DNA from: Hydractinia symbiolongicarpus
Lineage: Eukaryota; Cnidaria; Hydrozoa; Anthoathecata; Hydractiniidae
Reading direction: 5' to 3'
DNA length: 64,000 bases
NCBI RefSeq assembly: GCF_029227915.1
Contig: NC_079876.1
Span: 16,306,001 to 16,370,000 of the forward strand
Shown one piece after another: positions 1 to 9,819 of the stretch. Made by a program: the position numbers and the translations under genes. Position 1 is the stretch's first letter. Every line of letters starts with the position of its first letter. The notes beneath the pieces are model-generated. The model had not been told where the DNA came from, did no database searches, and worked only from the letters and a program-made list of their open reading frames with translations.

Positions 1-1473
1 AAGGGCAAGGGTGATGCATTAGAAAGGGGTAACTATAGAGGTTTGAAGTTGGTTGATCAAGTAATGAAAGTTATTGAAAGAGTGATTGATAAGTTACTTA
101 GAGAAAGAATTGATATAGATAAGATGCAATTTGGTTTTGTTCCAGGGCGTGGCACTACAGATGCAATATTTTTACTCAGACAGCTTCAGGAAAAGTATTT
201 AGGAAAGAGAAAGAATCTCTATTTTGCCTTTGTAGATTTAGAGAAAGCTTTTGATAGAGTGCCACGTAAAGTTATTTGGTGGGCTGTGAGAAAATTAGGT
301 GTGGATGAGTGGCTAGTTACGATGGTTCAGTCTATGTACAGCAATGCTAGAAGTCGTGTCAGGATTAACGATTCACTTAGTGATGAATTTAGTGTAAATG
401 TTGGTGTACATCAGGGTTCTGTACTTAGTCCTTTGTTGTTTATTCTAGTCTTAGAAGCGCTGTCGATGGAGTTCAGAACAGGTTGCCCATGGGAGTTATT
501 GTATGCAGATGATTTGGTTCTCATAGCAGAGTCGATGGAAGAATTAGTTGAAAAGTTTGAGAAGTGGAAGAAAGGACTAGAAGAGAAAGGGCTGAAGGTA
601 AACACAGCAAAGTCTAAAGTCATGATAAGTAGCATTGCAGCCAAGTGTGACCTTGTAGTTGGAAAGTGGCCTTGTGGAGTTTGCAGGAAAGGGGTTGGTA
701 GTAACTCAATTTTTTGTCAGACTTGCAAGCATTGGGTACATAAGAAGTGCAGTAGTATTAGTGGAAGGTTAAGAGCTGGCATACAGTTTGTATGCAAGCG
801 TTGCAAAGGTGAGATTATAGAGAATAAAGTATTTCCAGCTTTAATGATGTACAACAGTGGCTCGTTAGAGATAGTTAAGAACTTCTGTTACTTAGGTGAT
901 ATGTTGGGCAGTGAAGGGAGTGTTGGAAGAAGTGTTACTTGCAGGATAGGTTCTGCTTGGAAAAAGTTTAGAGACTTACTTTCTTTATTGACTAGCAGAG
1001 TCCTGTCAATTGAGTTAAAAGGTAGGTTGTATGAGGCCTGTGTAAGAAGTGTTATGTTGTACGGTAGTGAGACATGGGCAGTGAAGCAGGAAGATCTTGA
1101 CCGTTTAGAAAGGAATGATATGAGAATGGTTAGGTGGATGTGTAATGCCAGTCTGAGAGACAGAAAGAGTTCAGATGAGCTAAGAAGCAGGCTAAGTCTC
1201 TGTAGAATTAAAGATGTTATCCAGATAAGAAGATTGAATTGGCTGGGGCACTTGGAAAGAATGGAGGAGGATAATTGGGTAAGAAAGTGTAGAGACTTGA
1301 TAGTTCCTGGGGCAAAGCCCAGAGGCAGACCGAGAAAGACTTGGCAGGAGGTTATAAGGACAGACTTGATAGAGAGGAAGTTGAGTTTAGATCTAACACA
1401 ATCTAGATCAGATTGGAAGAGGGTCATTAATATACCCCGTCCAACCCATGCTAGCATGGAAAACAGACGTTAA
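1..1473 (+). CDS. LINE reverse transcriptase with a PHD-like zinc finger after the RT (5'-partial)
   Basis: This reads without interruption in frame 1 from the window edge. The RT core is clear: a FGFVPGRGT block (about 130-160), FVDLEKAFDRVP (about 229-264), HQGSVLSPLLF (about 411-442) and the catalytic YADD (about 502-516). After the RT comes a Cys/His-rich PHD-like finger (about 667-800; CGVC, CQTC, HWVHKKC, CKRC), then a C-terminal region with HLERM and PRGRPRKTW blocks typical of LINE ORF2 ends. The finger lying downstream of the palm is unusual next to the LINE at 41.7 kb, where a similar finger precedes the endonuclease. The frame is uncorrupted, which suggests a fairly recent copy. 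The start codon is upstream of the window. Clade (RTE/Nimb-like) is not firmly assigned. Confidence 0.9.
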   Translation, partial: KGKGDALERGNYRGLKLVDQVMKVIERVIDKLLRERIDIDKMQFGFVPGRGTTDAIFLLRQLQEKYLGKRKNLYFAFVDLEKAFDRVPRKVIWWAVRKLGVDEWLVTMVQSMYSNARSRVRINDSLSDEFSVNVGVHQGSVLSPLLFILVLEALSMEFRTGCPWELLYADDLVLIAESMEELVEKFEKWKKGLEEKGLKVNTAKSKVMISSIAAKCDLVVGKWPCGVCRKGVGSNSIFCQTCKHWVHKKCSSISGRLRAGIQFVCKRCKGEIIENKVFPALMMYNSGSLEIVKNFCYLGDMLGSEGSVGRSVTCRIGSAWKKFRDLLSLLTSRVLSIELKGRLYEACVRSVMLYGSETWAVKQEDLDRLERNDMRMVRWMCNASLRDRKSSDELRSRLSLCRIKDVIQIRRLNWLGHLERMEEDNWVRKCRDLIVPGAKPRGRPRKTWQEVIRTDLIERKLSLDLTQSRSDWKRVINIPRPTHASMENRR

Positions 1474-1500
1474 GCCGAGAATGATGATGATGATGATGAT
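1..1500 (+). mobile_element. LINE (non-LTR retrotransposon), 3' part with (ATG)n tail
   Basis: The coding region is open from base 1 and ends at 1473; only a few bases later the sequence becomes an ATG/GAT triplet run (about 1480-1500). A stop codon followed almost directly by a short microsatellite tail is the usual 3' end of RTE- and I/Nimb-type LINEs. The 5' half lies outside the window, so truncation of the element itself cannot be judged. No target duplication can be assessed. Confidence 0.85.
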
Positions 1501-2290
1501 ATAGCCATAAAATTTACTTGTGCAATCTTTCGTTCTTATGGAAACCAATGTGCAATAATTACATGATACTCACAATTCGAAATTTGCAATTACATCACGA
1601 TGAAGAGAAATCACAGAAGATTACAATGTCTTTTTTTTAAATTAAAAAATTAAACAATTGTGTGGTTTCTTGCTCATAGAAGTAACCATTTTGTAGTTGA
1701 AGTCAAAGAGAGTCTCTTTATTCAACGTGATAGCGTATTGAATATCGTATTGAATATTAATATTAGATCAGCTCCGTTGTATTTATTTACTTAGGCGTTT
1801 TATTAATTGTACGGAAACATTTTGTAACACATATTTTCTGCTGTTAATTGGAAGACTTGATAATGGGTCTACTGAACACTCACAACATTGTCAAAAGGTT
1901 TTCACTTCCTAAGTCACGATTCGTGTGCCAAAGAAAATTTAGAGAAACAAACATATCAGAAAAAAATGTTTTAAAGCTAACAGTTTTTTATCATTTGCTT
2001 GCAACATTACTATAGTTAACCTTGTTTTGCATGATTGGGGGAGGGGGAAATAATTCAAATTATACAACTTTGACTGGATATTTCCAAAATACAAAAATGC
2101 AATCAACTTATGATATATAGGTGATTCTTTACCATGGCCCATTTGTACTGGGGACCGCGGATCGAATCTAGCTCACTGCCAGGCAGTATATGTTAGTGAT
2201 GCACAAAGTAGTTCTTTTTCAACATAATTTATGATATATTTAAATAATTTTATCAGCATTTCTGTTGATTACATACTGCTTTTTTTTTAG
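1501..2290. other. AT-rich non-coding stretch
   Basis: No reading frame with coding character, no repeat and no RNA gene was seen on either strand. It is probably intronic or intergenic flank of the exon candidates that follow. Confidence 0.4.
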
Positions 2291-2646
2291 ATTACAGGGG
2301 TTCAGGAAACTTGCGCCATAACCAGTAGATTGGTTACGCTGAATAAGCCTATAAATAGAGAGGTAATTTTAATATGCTATCCTGCACACAAAGGTCATTT
2401 GAATTCTAGTTTCTAGTCAAATGTTGACAAAGTATTCAGTGAATGGTCAACATGCTTTTGGTCTAAAGGGAAATACCCTTTTTTAACTTCTTTAATAATT
2501 AATTATAATAAAAATAAAATAATGTGTCTTTTCATTTGTATACTTAAATTTTACTGCATTTAGATGAAAAATATTTTTACTATTTCATTTCTACTTATTT
2601 TTTCTCTTGCATTTTATAGATGGATTGTGCCTGCACAGATACGTAA
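2291..2646 (+). CDS. Possible last two exons of an unrecognised gene
   Basis: A T-rich tract ending in AG at 2290 is followed by a 72-base segment (2291-2362) ending at a GTAATT donor. Only one of its three frames is open (24 codons, ITGVQETCAI...). A second T-rich tract with AG at 2619 leads into MDCACTDT and a TAA stop at 2644-2646, in matching phase, and AATAAA follows at about 2708. So acceptor, donor, phase, stop and polyadenylation signal all agree, but both exons are short, the product is not recognised, and a chance arrangement in AT-rich DNA is possible. The rest of the gene would lie upstream, beyond the LINE. Confidence 0.3.
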
Positions 2647-2850
2647 ACAATGACAGAGAAGAAAGATTTATTAGAGAAGAGAGAATTATTTATTAAATTT
2701 TTTTTTTAATAAACTTTATTATTAAACAAAAATTATGAGCTTTTTCTTGTCTTATGCATAGCTTTCCTAAAGCATGGCGGTATGTAATATTTACAAAAGC
2801 GAAAAATGAGGCCACAAACACAGTTTATTATGATGTACGCAAAGCAGGAG

Positions 2851-3072
2851 TGTTAAATAGGAATATATATATAAGACTAACCTGTAGGTTATCTTCGCAA
2901 TAGTTCTTTCTGTGTATAACGCAACGCTAAATTAGTGTGATTGATTCAACTCAACACTACAGAACACCACTTTTACTAAACACAACGAATTACCAATGAT
3001 ACTGGGTCAACACAATTAAAACCCCACCACCAAGTGATTCTTATTAGTAATCGCCTGGATAGAAGATCAACA
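2851..3072 (-). repeat. copia 3' LTR
   Basis: About 222 bp and nearly identical to 5688-5908, with small substitutions and one 2-base length difference in an AT run. It starts TGTTAAATAG and ends GATCAACA. High LTR identity points to a young insertion. Confidence 0.92.
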
Positions 3073-3093
3073 ATCTCCCTCTATTTTCTTTCT
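3073..3093 (-). promoter_or_regulatory. Polypurine tract of the copia element
   Basis: On the minus strand this is an almost pure A/G run (AGAAAGAAAATAGAGGGAGA) directly adjoining the 3' LTR, the position where plus-strand DNA synthesis is primed in LTR elements. Confidence 0.7.
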
Positions 3094-3366
3094 GTTTGGC
3101 GTTCAGTTGGTTATTCGAATGTTGAGAGGAATTTATAGCGACTCCTACTCGCTTAGTACAGTGGTCTAGGGGCAAAACTGGCTTTTCACCAAAACCCTCT
3201 ACTGTACTAGTCTTGGTTAAGTCATCACTACATGTATCTCTCTTTCTTTGTGTGATTACTTGTGTGGAATTTAAACATAAAAATTCTAAAAGATAAAAAC
3301 TCAAAAAAACTTAATTTTTGAACACAATATTCAAATTTTCATAACTCAACATTTAATTGGTCCCTA

Positions 3367-3850
3367 TTATTCTTCATGACCCCTTTGTAGCACATTCATT
3401 AAGAGTGTGCTATTTGCTCCTTGTTTTGTTAACATGTCTGCTAACTGATGTTTGGTAGAAATCCACTTCAATTCAATCTCTTTCTGATTGATACTCTGTC
3501 TAAGGGAAGCCATATCAACCCTTAACCGTTTGTCTTCCAAAGATTTTGTTGAATGGGCAGCTTCAAACAATGATTTGTTATCTGTATGACATAAGATGCC
3601 TTCTAGATTAGTATTCAACACTTCATTTATCACATTCTTCACCCATATGCATGTATTAATACCATTAACAAGAGCTAGTGTCTCAGCAGCAAGAGTGCTA
3701 CGCGCAACTCTCTTAATCTTTTTAGACTGCCATGTGATAGGTGCCATAAGATTCTCAACACCTTTCAGGAAAATAAAAATTCCACTTTGAGAGCTGCCAT
3801 CTTGAAGGTTCCCAAATGAAGCATCAGAATATAAGATCAGTTGTAATGGA
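3367..3850 (-). CDS. copia RNase H domain (3' end of pol)
   Basis: Read on the minus strand from about 3850, the product contains ILYSDASFGN, SQSGIFIFL, ITWQSKKIKRVARSTLAAE, CHTDNKSL and KWISTKHQLADMLTK, the conserved blocks of the copia-type RNase H. The acidic catalytic residues are in place (D of SDAS, E of AAET, D of HTDN). It ends at a stop at 3367-3369. It joins directly to the integrase remnant at about 3850 but in a different frame, which marks an internal deletion junction. Confidence 0.9.
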
Positions 3851-3853
3851 AGC

Positions 3854-4924
3854 TTAAGTTTCTAAAATTTCAAGGAAATGTTGGGATCCAATTTCAACTT
3901 CTTTACCATTATCAGCTAGAAACTTCCTTGGTTGAACAAAATTTTTCAAAGATAATATTTCAAAGATAATATCTGTTATTACATCTTTGTCTTTCGTCTT
4001 TGTCAATTTTGCTGATGAAAATCTGGTAAAAACATCTATGATATGGATAAACCATAATGATTGCGAAAGTTGCACAAGATCTAGAGCCACACACTGGTTA
4101 AATTCTGATGACATTGGTAAGCCAACAATAGGGCGCGGTCTTGGTTTTCTGTATTTGATGCACACTTCACAAGAGTTTGATACTTCATCGATGACTTTCA
4201 TAATTTCACTTCGGTCATTTAAGAAGGAATTAGATGCTTTGATGAGAAATTTTAATTTTTCAGCACTTGGATGGCAAAATTGACGATGAAGTTTGATAAT
4301 CTTACTTTTTCTTGATTTTGTACTTGCACAAACAAAGGCAACCTGGGGTAACAAGTGGTCATGTTTCTTTCCATCCATCTCTATTATGTTGTTGTTCAAA
4401 GGTATGCAATAATGACCTGTAGTGGTAAATTTTAAAGGATGGTATTCTCCAAACATTGTAACCGAATCGTTGATAAAATCTAAAACTGCCTCTGCTTTTT
4501 TCATGGAAGCTTGACTCAGTAACAAAGGAATTTCGTTTGGGACAATTTCTGTCTCCAGATAAACTTCGTTTGAGCCAATAATTACAGGTAAGGACACTCT
4601 TTTCATAGAACAAACTGCTTCACTATCTCCAAATTTAAATCTTATTTGGCTGGGATGCTCTTCGGGCAATCTATCATTTTCAAGATTATCAATAAAACAT
4701 TGATACCAAGTATTACCACAAACGGTCTTTGTGCAACCACAGTCTAAAACTGCACATGACAGAGTTTCGCCGACCAGAGATTGCATTTCATCTTCTCTGA
4801 TTTTTGCAAAAAACGTAACCTTAGAATGACTGTCATCTTTTCTAACATCCTCAGGTTCCTGGTTCTCATAAGAGTGTGGAAAGTTTGAAGCCCAGTGATA
4901 TATAGATTCGCAAATATTGCATCT
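3854..4924 (-). CDS. copia pol: zinc knuckle, protease and truncated integrase
   Basis: In the same frame as gag but separated from it by a TGA at 4925-4927. It begins with a CCHC-like knuckle (CNIC then H), in which the final Cys position is Phe. The aspartic protease motif reads VLDCGCTKTVCG (about 4730). The GAG-pre-integrase/HHCC zinc site follows (HRQFCHPS ... CEVCIKYRK), then integrase catalytic-core residues ALDLVQL and LADNGKE, the first two acids of DDE. The frame ends right after at 3854, so the third catalytic acid and the rest of integrase are absent, as is the entire reverse transcriptase. Non-functional copy. Confidence 0.9.
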   Translation of the reverse strand, partial: RCNICESIYHWASNFPHSYENQEPEDVRKDDSHSKVTFFAKIREDEMQSLVGETLSCAVLDCGCTKTVCGNTWYQCFIDNLENDRLPEEHPSQIRFKFGDSEAVCSMKRVSLPVIIGSNEVYLETEIVPNEIPLLLSQASMKKAEAVLDFINDSVTMFGEYHPLKFTTTGHYCIPLNNNIIEMDGKKHDHLLPQVAFVCASTKSRKSKIIKLHRQFCHPSAEKLKFLIKASNSFLNDRSEIMKVIDEVSNSCEVCIKYRKPRPRPIVGLPMSSEFNQCVALDLVQLSQSLWFIHIIDVFTRFSSAKLTKTKDKDVITDIIFEILSLKNFVQPRKFLADNGKEVEIGSQHFLEILET

Positions 4925-5662
4925 TCATGGACTTCCAGATTGATCGGATGGATTCATTCTTCTATTGTTGGGTCTGGTTTTTCTTCCTGCATATCTCTGA
5001 TTTGAAGCAGTTGCAGGTCTTCCTCTTCTAAACCTTGAGCGTTGATATCCCCCCCTTTGAGTGAAGTAATTTTGCTCAATTGTATCTGCACTTGCCTGAA
5101 GAACTGGTTCTATCTTTACTTCAGTATTTGTTCCTAATGAGGCCACCGTATCCCCAAATATTTTCTTTAACTGCCGTACCATTGCATCATACCGTAGTTC
5201 ATTTAAAGTTGCTCTTGCTAACTGTTGCTGCTCTGGTGTAAGGTTGGCACTTTGTAGAACTCTATATGCCAACACTCCATCAGGAAGTACCATATTATGT
5301 CCTTGGATCTTATGGTATAACCGTTCAAACTCTATAAGATAGTCATTCATACTCATCTCAGGTGGTCGCTTAAATCTTTCAAAGGTTTCATAAGCTAGGT
5401 AAGCAGTTTGATTCTCATCTTTTAAATATATTTTGTCCAATCTGTTAGTAATGGCTTTTACTCCAGTTGCTGCACTTATCTGTTCAATGTCTAATTCTAG
5501 AACGGATTCTTTAGCTTTCCCTCTTAAGCCCATGAATATAGCTGGCCCTTGTTTTTCTGCCTTTAATTCTGTCAGTGCTTGCCATATTTGCACTTCTTTT
5601 TTCCAATCTTTGTAACTCGTCTCTTTGTCTAATGATGGTGGGGGGACCCAACTTTTTGACAT
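4925..5662 (-). CDS. copia gag (UBN2-type) with premature stop
   Basis: A 245-residue product starting MSKSWVPPPSLDKE at 5662, only 12 bases downstream of the primer-binding site. It shows the copia Gag pattern: a W-rich N terminus (YKDWKKEVQIWQALT), ...AYLAYETFERFKR, the ...MSMNDYLIEFERLYHKI helix, and a basic C-terminal tail (RRGRPATASNQRYAGRKTR). The TGA at 4925-4927 lies in frame immediately before the zinc knuckle. A CGA-to-TGA change is the simplest explanation, because copia elements normally carry one continuous gag-pol frame. Confidence 0.9.
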   Translation of the reverse strand: MSKSWVPPPSLDKETSYKDWKKEVQIWQALTELKAEKQGPAIFMGLRGKAKESVLELDIEQISAATGVKAITNRLDKIYLKDENQTAYLAYETFERFKRPPEMSMNDYLIEFERLYHKIQGHNMVLPDGVLAYRVLQSANLTPEQQQLARATLNELRYDAMVRQLKKIFGDTVASLGTNTEVKIEPVLQASADTIEQNYFTQRGGYQRSRFRRGRPATASNQRYAGRKTRPNNRRMNPSDQSGSP

Positions 5663-5674
5663 TTCACTTTTTTT

Positions 5675-5686
5675 CCTCTGCTACCA
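5675..5686 (-). promoter_or_regulatory. copia primer-binding site for initiator tRNA-Met
   Basis: On the minus strand this reads TGGTAGCAGAGG, one base inside the 5' LTR. It is exactly complementary to the 3' end of animal initiator methionine tRNA, including its CCA tail. That matches the primer used by many copia elements. Confidence 0.88.
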
Positions 5687-5687
5687 T

Positions 5688-5908
5688 TGTTAAATAGGAA
5701 TATATATAAAGACTAACCTGTAGGTTATCTTAACAATAGTTCTTTCTGTGTATAACGCAACGCTAAATGAGTGTGATTGATTCAACTCAACACTATTGAA
5801 CACCACTCTGACTAAACACAACGAATTACCAATGATACTGGTTCAACACAATTAAAACCCCACCACCAAGTGATTCTTATTAGTAATCGCCTGGATAGAA
5901 GATCAACA
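5688..5908 (-). repeat. copia 5' LTR
   Basis: 221 bp, TGTTAAATAG...GATCAACA, nearly identical to 2851-3072. It is the promoter-side LTR because gag reads away from it on the minus strand. Confidence 0.92.
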
Positions 5909-6621
5909 GGAGTCCCATTTACGAGGAAAAAAATAAAGTCTTACTCTGCAAAAACAACAGAAAAGACCAAGGCAAAGTTTTTTGAATTTTTCTTCAAATA
6001 TCTTCTAAGAATGGAGTTGCTTATTAACAAGGTTTGTGTTAATTCATATTTTTTTCTGTTTTAATCAGTACATCACAGGAGACCTGATATATTTGCTTTC
6101 CTCTTATACATATTTCAATTTTTTTTGTTGACATGCTTTGTTGACAATGTATTTCCACAATTGTTAGTCTTACAAATATTATACTAAAAGGGTAAAATAA
6201 CTGAATAAATTAATATAGAAAATTGATAACTTCTTTTGCTTGGTTAACTAGGAAACACTTGTTTCAACCTGTTGTCCACATAGTTGGGTGATCTCACTTG
6301 CTTCAGAAACATCAGTTGATGATATCATCACAAACATAACTTTTCATCAAAAAATTAGAACCCTATATAAATTATGTTCTATCCAATAAAAGCAATTGGA
6401 AAAGAAATTCTTTAAAAAAAAATTTTTCACAACACTGTTTTTCCGCATAAAACCAATTTTTTAATACATTTTTACCTTCTTTTCTCATACTTTCATTAAT
6501 AAGTGAGATAGATCATACATGTACGTTTATTAGAAGGCCAATTTGCAATACAAAAATATACAAACTGAGATGTCTAGAACGAGCAATGAGAACTATTTCG
6601 ATATTTTTTTTGTTAATTTAT

Positions 6622-6900
6622 TCACTCATATAATCTATTATTATCATTATTATTATTATTATTGCAATTATTTACCCAGGAAAGCCTCTTCAGTTCCTAT
6701 TGGTACTGCTATCAACGAGGGCGAAGGGGGTACTACAGCATTTAAAGCTCCCATTGGAGCTACAAAGTCGTGCAAGCACAGCAATCGTTCAACTAGACAA
6801 CCGCCTAAGATATCAATCCTATTCTCATGCTGAACACTAAGCAGAAAGGATAGATTCACACTTTTATAGTCTCTGGCATGACTCGACCTCCTGACAAAAT
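6622..6900 (-). mobile_element. 3' end of a LINE with (ATT)n tail
   Basis: Read on the minus strand, a non-AT-rich 240-bp segment ends ...TTTCCTGGGTAAATAATTGC and runs into an (AATAAT)n stretch (about 6640-6663). The 3' UTR of the intact LINE ending at 45490 has the same build (TTTCTGGGCTAGCC... then ATT repeats). It is most likely a 5'-truncated insertion of a related LINE. No coding remnant was identified. Confidence 0.5.
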
Positions 6901-8547
6901 TTAAAGTGGAAAAAAGGTTTGGAATCCTTTTTTTAGATTTTGAATTTAAAATTCCAACTTATTATGCATGACATCATGAAGTAGCTCTAGGTGAGGTATT
7001 GGATTTACCAGTTTTAATAAGGCATATGGGTTAAATATGTGTTAAGCCATTTAAATAGACGTTATGAAAATTTTACAGCAATCACAATGAATAATTTCGC
7101 ATAATCAGCGAAACTTTAAGCTCAATAAAGAAAAGCGATAAAGATTTTTCAAAACAATAAAATATTCCTAGACAACTTTCCAAGTTTTCACACATAAAAC
7201 AAGCTCGATTTTTTCACAAGAGTTAAGCTATAATTCTGATGCCTAATTTATGCAGCATAATTAAAGTTTGATGCAAAATCTTGAGCAGAAAATAAGCTTG
7301 ATAAAAAATTGTCATTAGCTCTACATTTCTAGCTTTTACTGGAAGACCCTTATGCAAGTTAATTCTAAAATGGAAGGCAATGCAAGTATCCAATATAAAA
7401 TCTAATGTACAAAATTTTATTAAAACAAAGATTAGTCATGTGCTTTTAACTTGATACAAATTCTTACAGAAATAAATAAGAAAATAGAGTTTTCTAATAT
7501 GATATTGAATCACCAATGTTGGTAGATTTATATTTGCCCACAAAGAAAAATTTCAATGCAGGCTTTGTTTGCTCAAATAATTTGATCAGTTTTCCACTCT
7601 AAAGCTCTTGGATGCCTCGAAAAAGCTCTTAGCAGGATAAATAGCTTATTCACAGTCAAAAGTTTTATTTCCATTTAAAAACCCTGAAAACAAAACTACT
7701 TCTTTTGAATTTTTAAATAAACTACTTTTGGTACCTTTTTCATGCATTAATTCTGCAACAAATCGGAAGATATAAGAAGAATAAAAAAAATTTATGTAAG
7801 TAATTATTTTTAGTAACTGTTGATGACTTATTTCATGACTTTAAATACAAAGAGATTATTAGTCAGTCTCAGTAAACTTGATGTTGAATCTAATACCTTT
7901 TACTTAAGTGTGAATATTTATTTTTAAATGAGTTTTTTTTGTTTTGTGCTTAAAATAACTTGTTTTATCATCAGAATTTTTGCTTCTGTGTTATCATTAT
8001 CTATTATAACTTACTGTTTTAAAATGTACTTGCAACACCTAAGGAAACAATAAGTTAAAATGCCAAACAAGTCATTCGAAATGAACAAATAAAAAAAACA
8101 GGTCACATTTTTCGCTATAACAAAATATTTTGTCATAGAAAACATTACTTCACTTCCTTCCTTATTGTTATGTTTATTTATCTTCCTATTTTAACATTTT
8201 ATTTGTTTAATAAATTCCACATTCGTCTGGACCTTTGTTGTTTAAAATTTGTCAGCATTACGAGAAAAAATAACAAGATTGTTTGAAGTATTCATGAAAA
8301 CAAACAAAACATCATAAGGCAAATAAAACATTTTGAAAGGAAGGAAGATTGTAATGTTTTTAAACAATATCTTCAACTTTATAATCCGACAATTTTGGTT
8401 GTGCATACAACACACAATACATACAGATGACAGGTTCTTAGTTTTTTCTATATCATAGTGGGTTTATATATTAGGCTACTGCTACTGATGACTGCAATAA
8501 AAATTATATGTGTCCAGTTAGGCTTATTATAATTTAAACTAAACTTG
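6901..8547. other. AT-rich intergenic region
   Basis: No open frame with coding signals, repeat or RNA gene was recognised. The right end should hold the promoter and 5' UTR of the TRAF-type gene that starts at 8548, but no specific element could be supported. Confidence 0.4.
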
Positions 8548-9819
8548 ATGAAGCAGATAAAACTGTTTCAAACTTCAAATTCTAGATCTAAATTTGCAAA
8601 GAATTCCACACATGCAGGAATGGTGACACAAAGAAAATTAAGTATTCGTAAGGGCATGACCGAAAGACAAGTCAAAAGAAGACGACGCATTAACCATATG
8701 ATTGACGCCATTTTGAATGTAAGTTTTGAAGTATTTCACGCCAGACACAAATTATCTACCATGTTTATCTTCTTGTCTATTCTTATCCTTACCTATATTC
8801 CAGAAAATTATCGAGGCACATTAATGTTAATTAAATGCCCCCCAGGACGTTAAAAAGGCTACAAATTAATTTCACGTGTAATAAAGTTTAAACATATATA
8901 ATTTTCTAGCAATCGAAATACATCTTGGCTTGATTGACGCAAAAAAATTAGTATTGTCCTGATATGTTTACTCAACTGTATGTAAGACATGCTATTGGGC
9001 AGATTTTAAGGATAAAAAGAGCTAAATTGAAAAAATTGAATTATTTTTATTAGATGTTATGTTTGTATTAATTTTCTTTGTGTTATTGTGTTATTTCTGT
9101 GATTGTTTATTTTATGCCTCATTAATTTCCTGGAATATGGTATATTCAGCTTGGCACAACGACTTCAAATTTACATGTCCTATTTCAATAACTGATGCAT
9201 GAACAAAAATCTTGATAGTTCAAGGACCTTTAGCCAGAGTTGTTTTATAATTTTTTTAACTAAATTTTCATTTGCAGGAATCACACATTAAACCAATTGA
9301 ATGCCCTTACCAGTGTGGTGAATTTGGTCACCCTGACGAGGTATATTATACTTCAATTAACAAACCACGCTACTTAACATTAATAAATACCAATAAGTGC
9401 TCAAACTAAAATTTTCAGCTTTTGAATTTGTGTTATTTAGATCATCAAGCACAAAAAGAATTGTCCCAATCAATTTGTTGATTGTTCATTTTACTTGGCA
9501 GGGTGTCATGCGCAGGTATGCAAAATTACAAATTTGCTAGCATTTTGACATAAGAAAAAATTCAAGCTTAAAGTGTGAAAGTAGAATGTTGATCAAGTAA
9601 AACTATGTTTGAATAAATTTTTAGATGATGCGAAAGGATGTAGCAAAACATAACACCGCATGTAAAGAAATTCATGAATTATTTAAACGTATCGACGCTT
9701 TAGAGAGTTTTCTCATAAACATAAAAACAGAAACATTTGCTCTGTGGAATCGTTTTCATGTTATGGATAGAATGTTTTTAAAGTTTACCAAATGGATGGC
9801 AGCTACAGCTGTGTCATAA
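8548..9819 (+). CDS. Small TRAF-type zinc-finger protein
   Basis: Four exons join in phase: 8548-8718, 9278-9340, 9441-9515 and 9625-9819, all with GT-AG borders, giving 167 residues. Exon 1 is basic (QVKRRRRINHMIDAIL). Exons 2-4 encode two consecutive TRAF-type fingers. The first is C-x3-C-x11-H-x3-C (CPYQC ... HKKNC, residues about 66-86); the second is C-x6-C-x11-H-x3-C (CSFYLAGC ... HNTAC, about 93-116). A short helical, coiled-coil-like segment (KEIHELFKRIDALESF) follows, then a Trp/Phe-rich C terminus. There is no RING and no MATH domain, so it is not a full TRAF. Such fingers usually mediate protein contacts in signalling. Exon 1 is the least certain; an upstream exon could exist. The gene converges on the SAS-6-like gene, with 352 bp between stop codons. 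Confidence 0.75.

Larger units (their letters stand above)
2851..5908 (-). mobile_element. Ty1/copia LTR retrotransposon, internally deleted
   Basis: Two near-identical LTRs (2851-3072 and 5688-5908) bound gag, protease, partial integrase and RNase H in copia order on the minus strand. The ends are TGTT...AACA. The flanks repeat GGAG (2847-2850 and 5909-5912); if the last A of the LTR is counted with the flank the duplication is AGGAG, the 5 bp usual for copia. There is a primer-binding site and a purine tract at the expected places. The reverse transcriptase and the C-terminal half of integrase are missing, so this copy cannot move by itself. Confidence 0.93.
2755..6389 (+). pseudogene. Unrecognised host gene, coding exon split by copia insertion
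   Basis: If the LTR element and one copy of GGAG are ignored, 2762-2850 and 5909-6031 form one exon that is open for 69 codons in a single frame. It has an AG acceptor at 2760-2761 after a T-rich tract, or alternatively an in-frame ATG at 2755, and an AAG|GTTTGT donor at 6031. The next exon (6252-6389) begins after CTAG in the same phase, is open for 45 codons, and ends in a TAA overlapping AATAAA. The left half includes WRYVIFTKAK and VYYDVRKAG; the right half starts GVPFTRKK and is Lys/Phe-rich. I do not recognise the family. In this allele the exon is interrupted by about 3.06 kb of retrotransposon on the opposite strand, so the normal product is probably lost. It could instead be a fragment of another mobile element. 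Confidence 0.45.

Noticed and set aside
411-1457. Minus-strand open frames opposite the first LINE
   Set aside because: They are shadows of the RT frame on the other strand and contain no domain.
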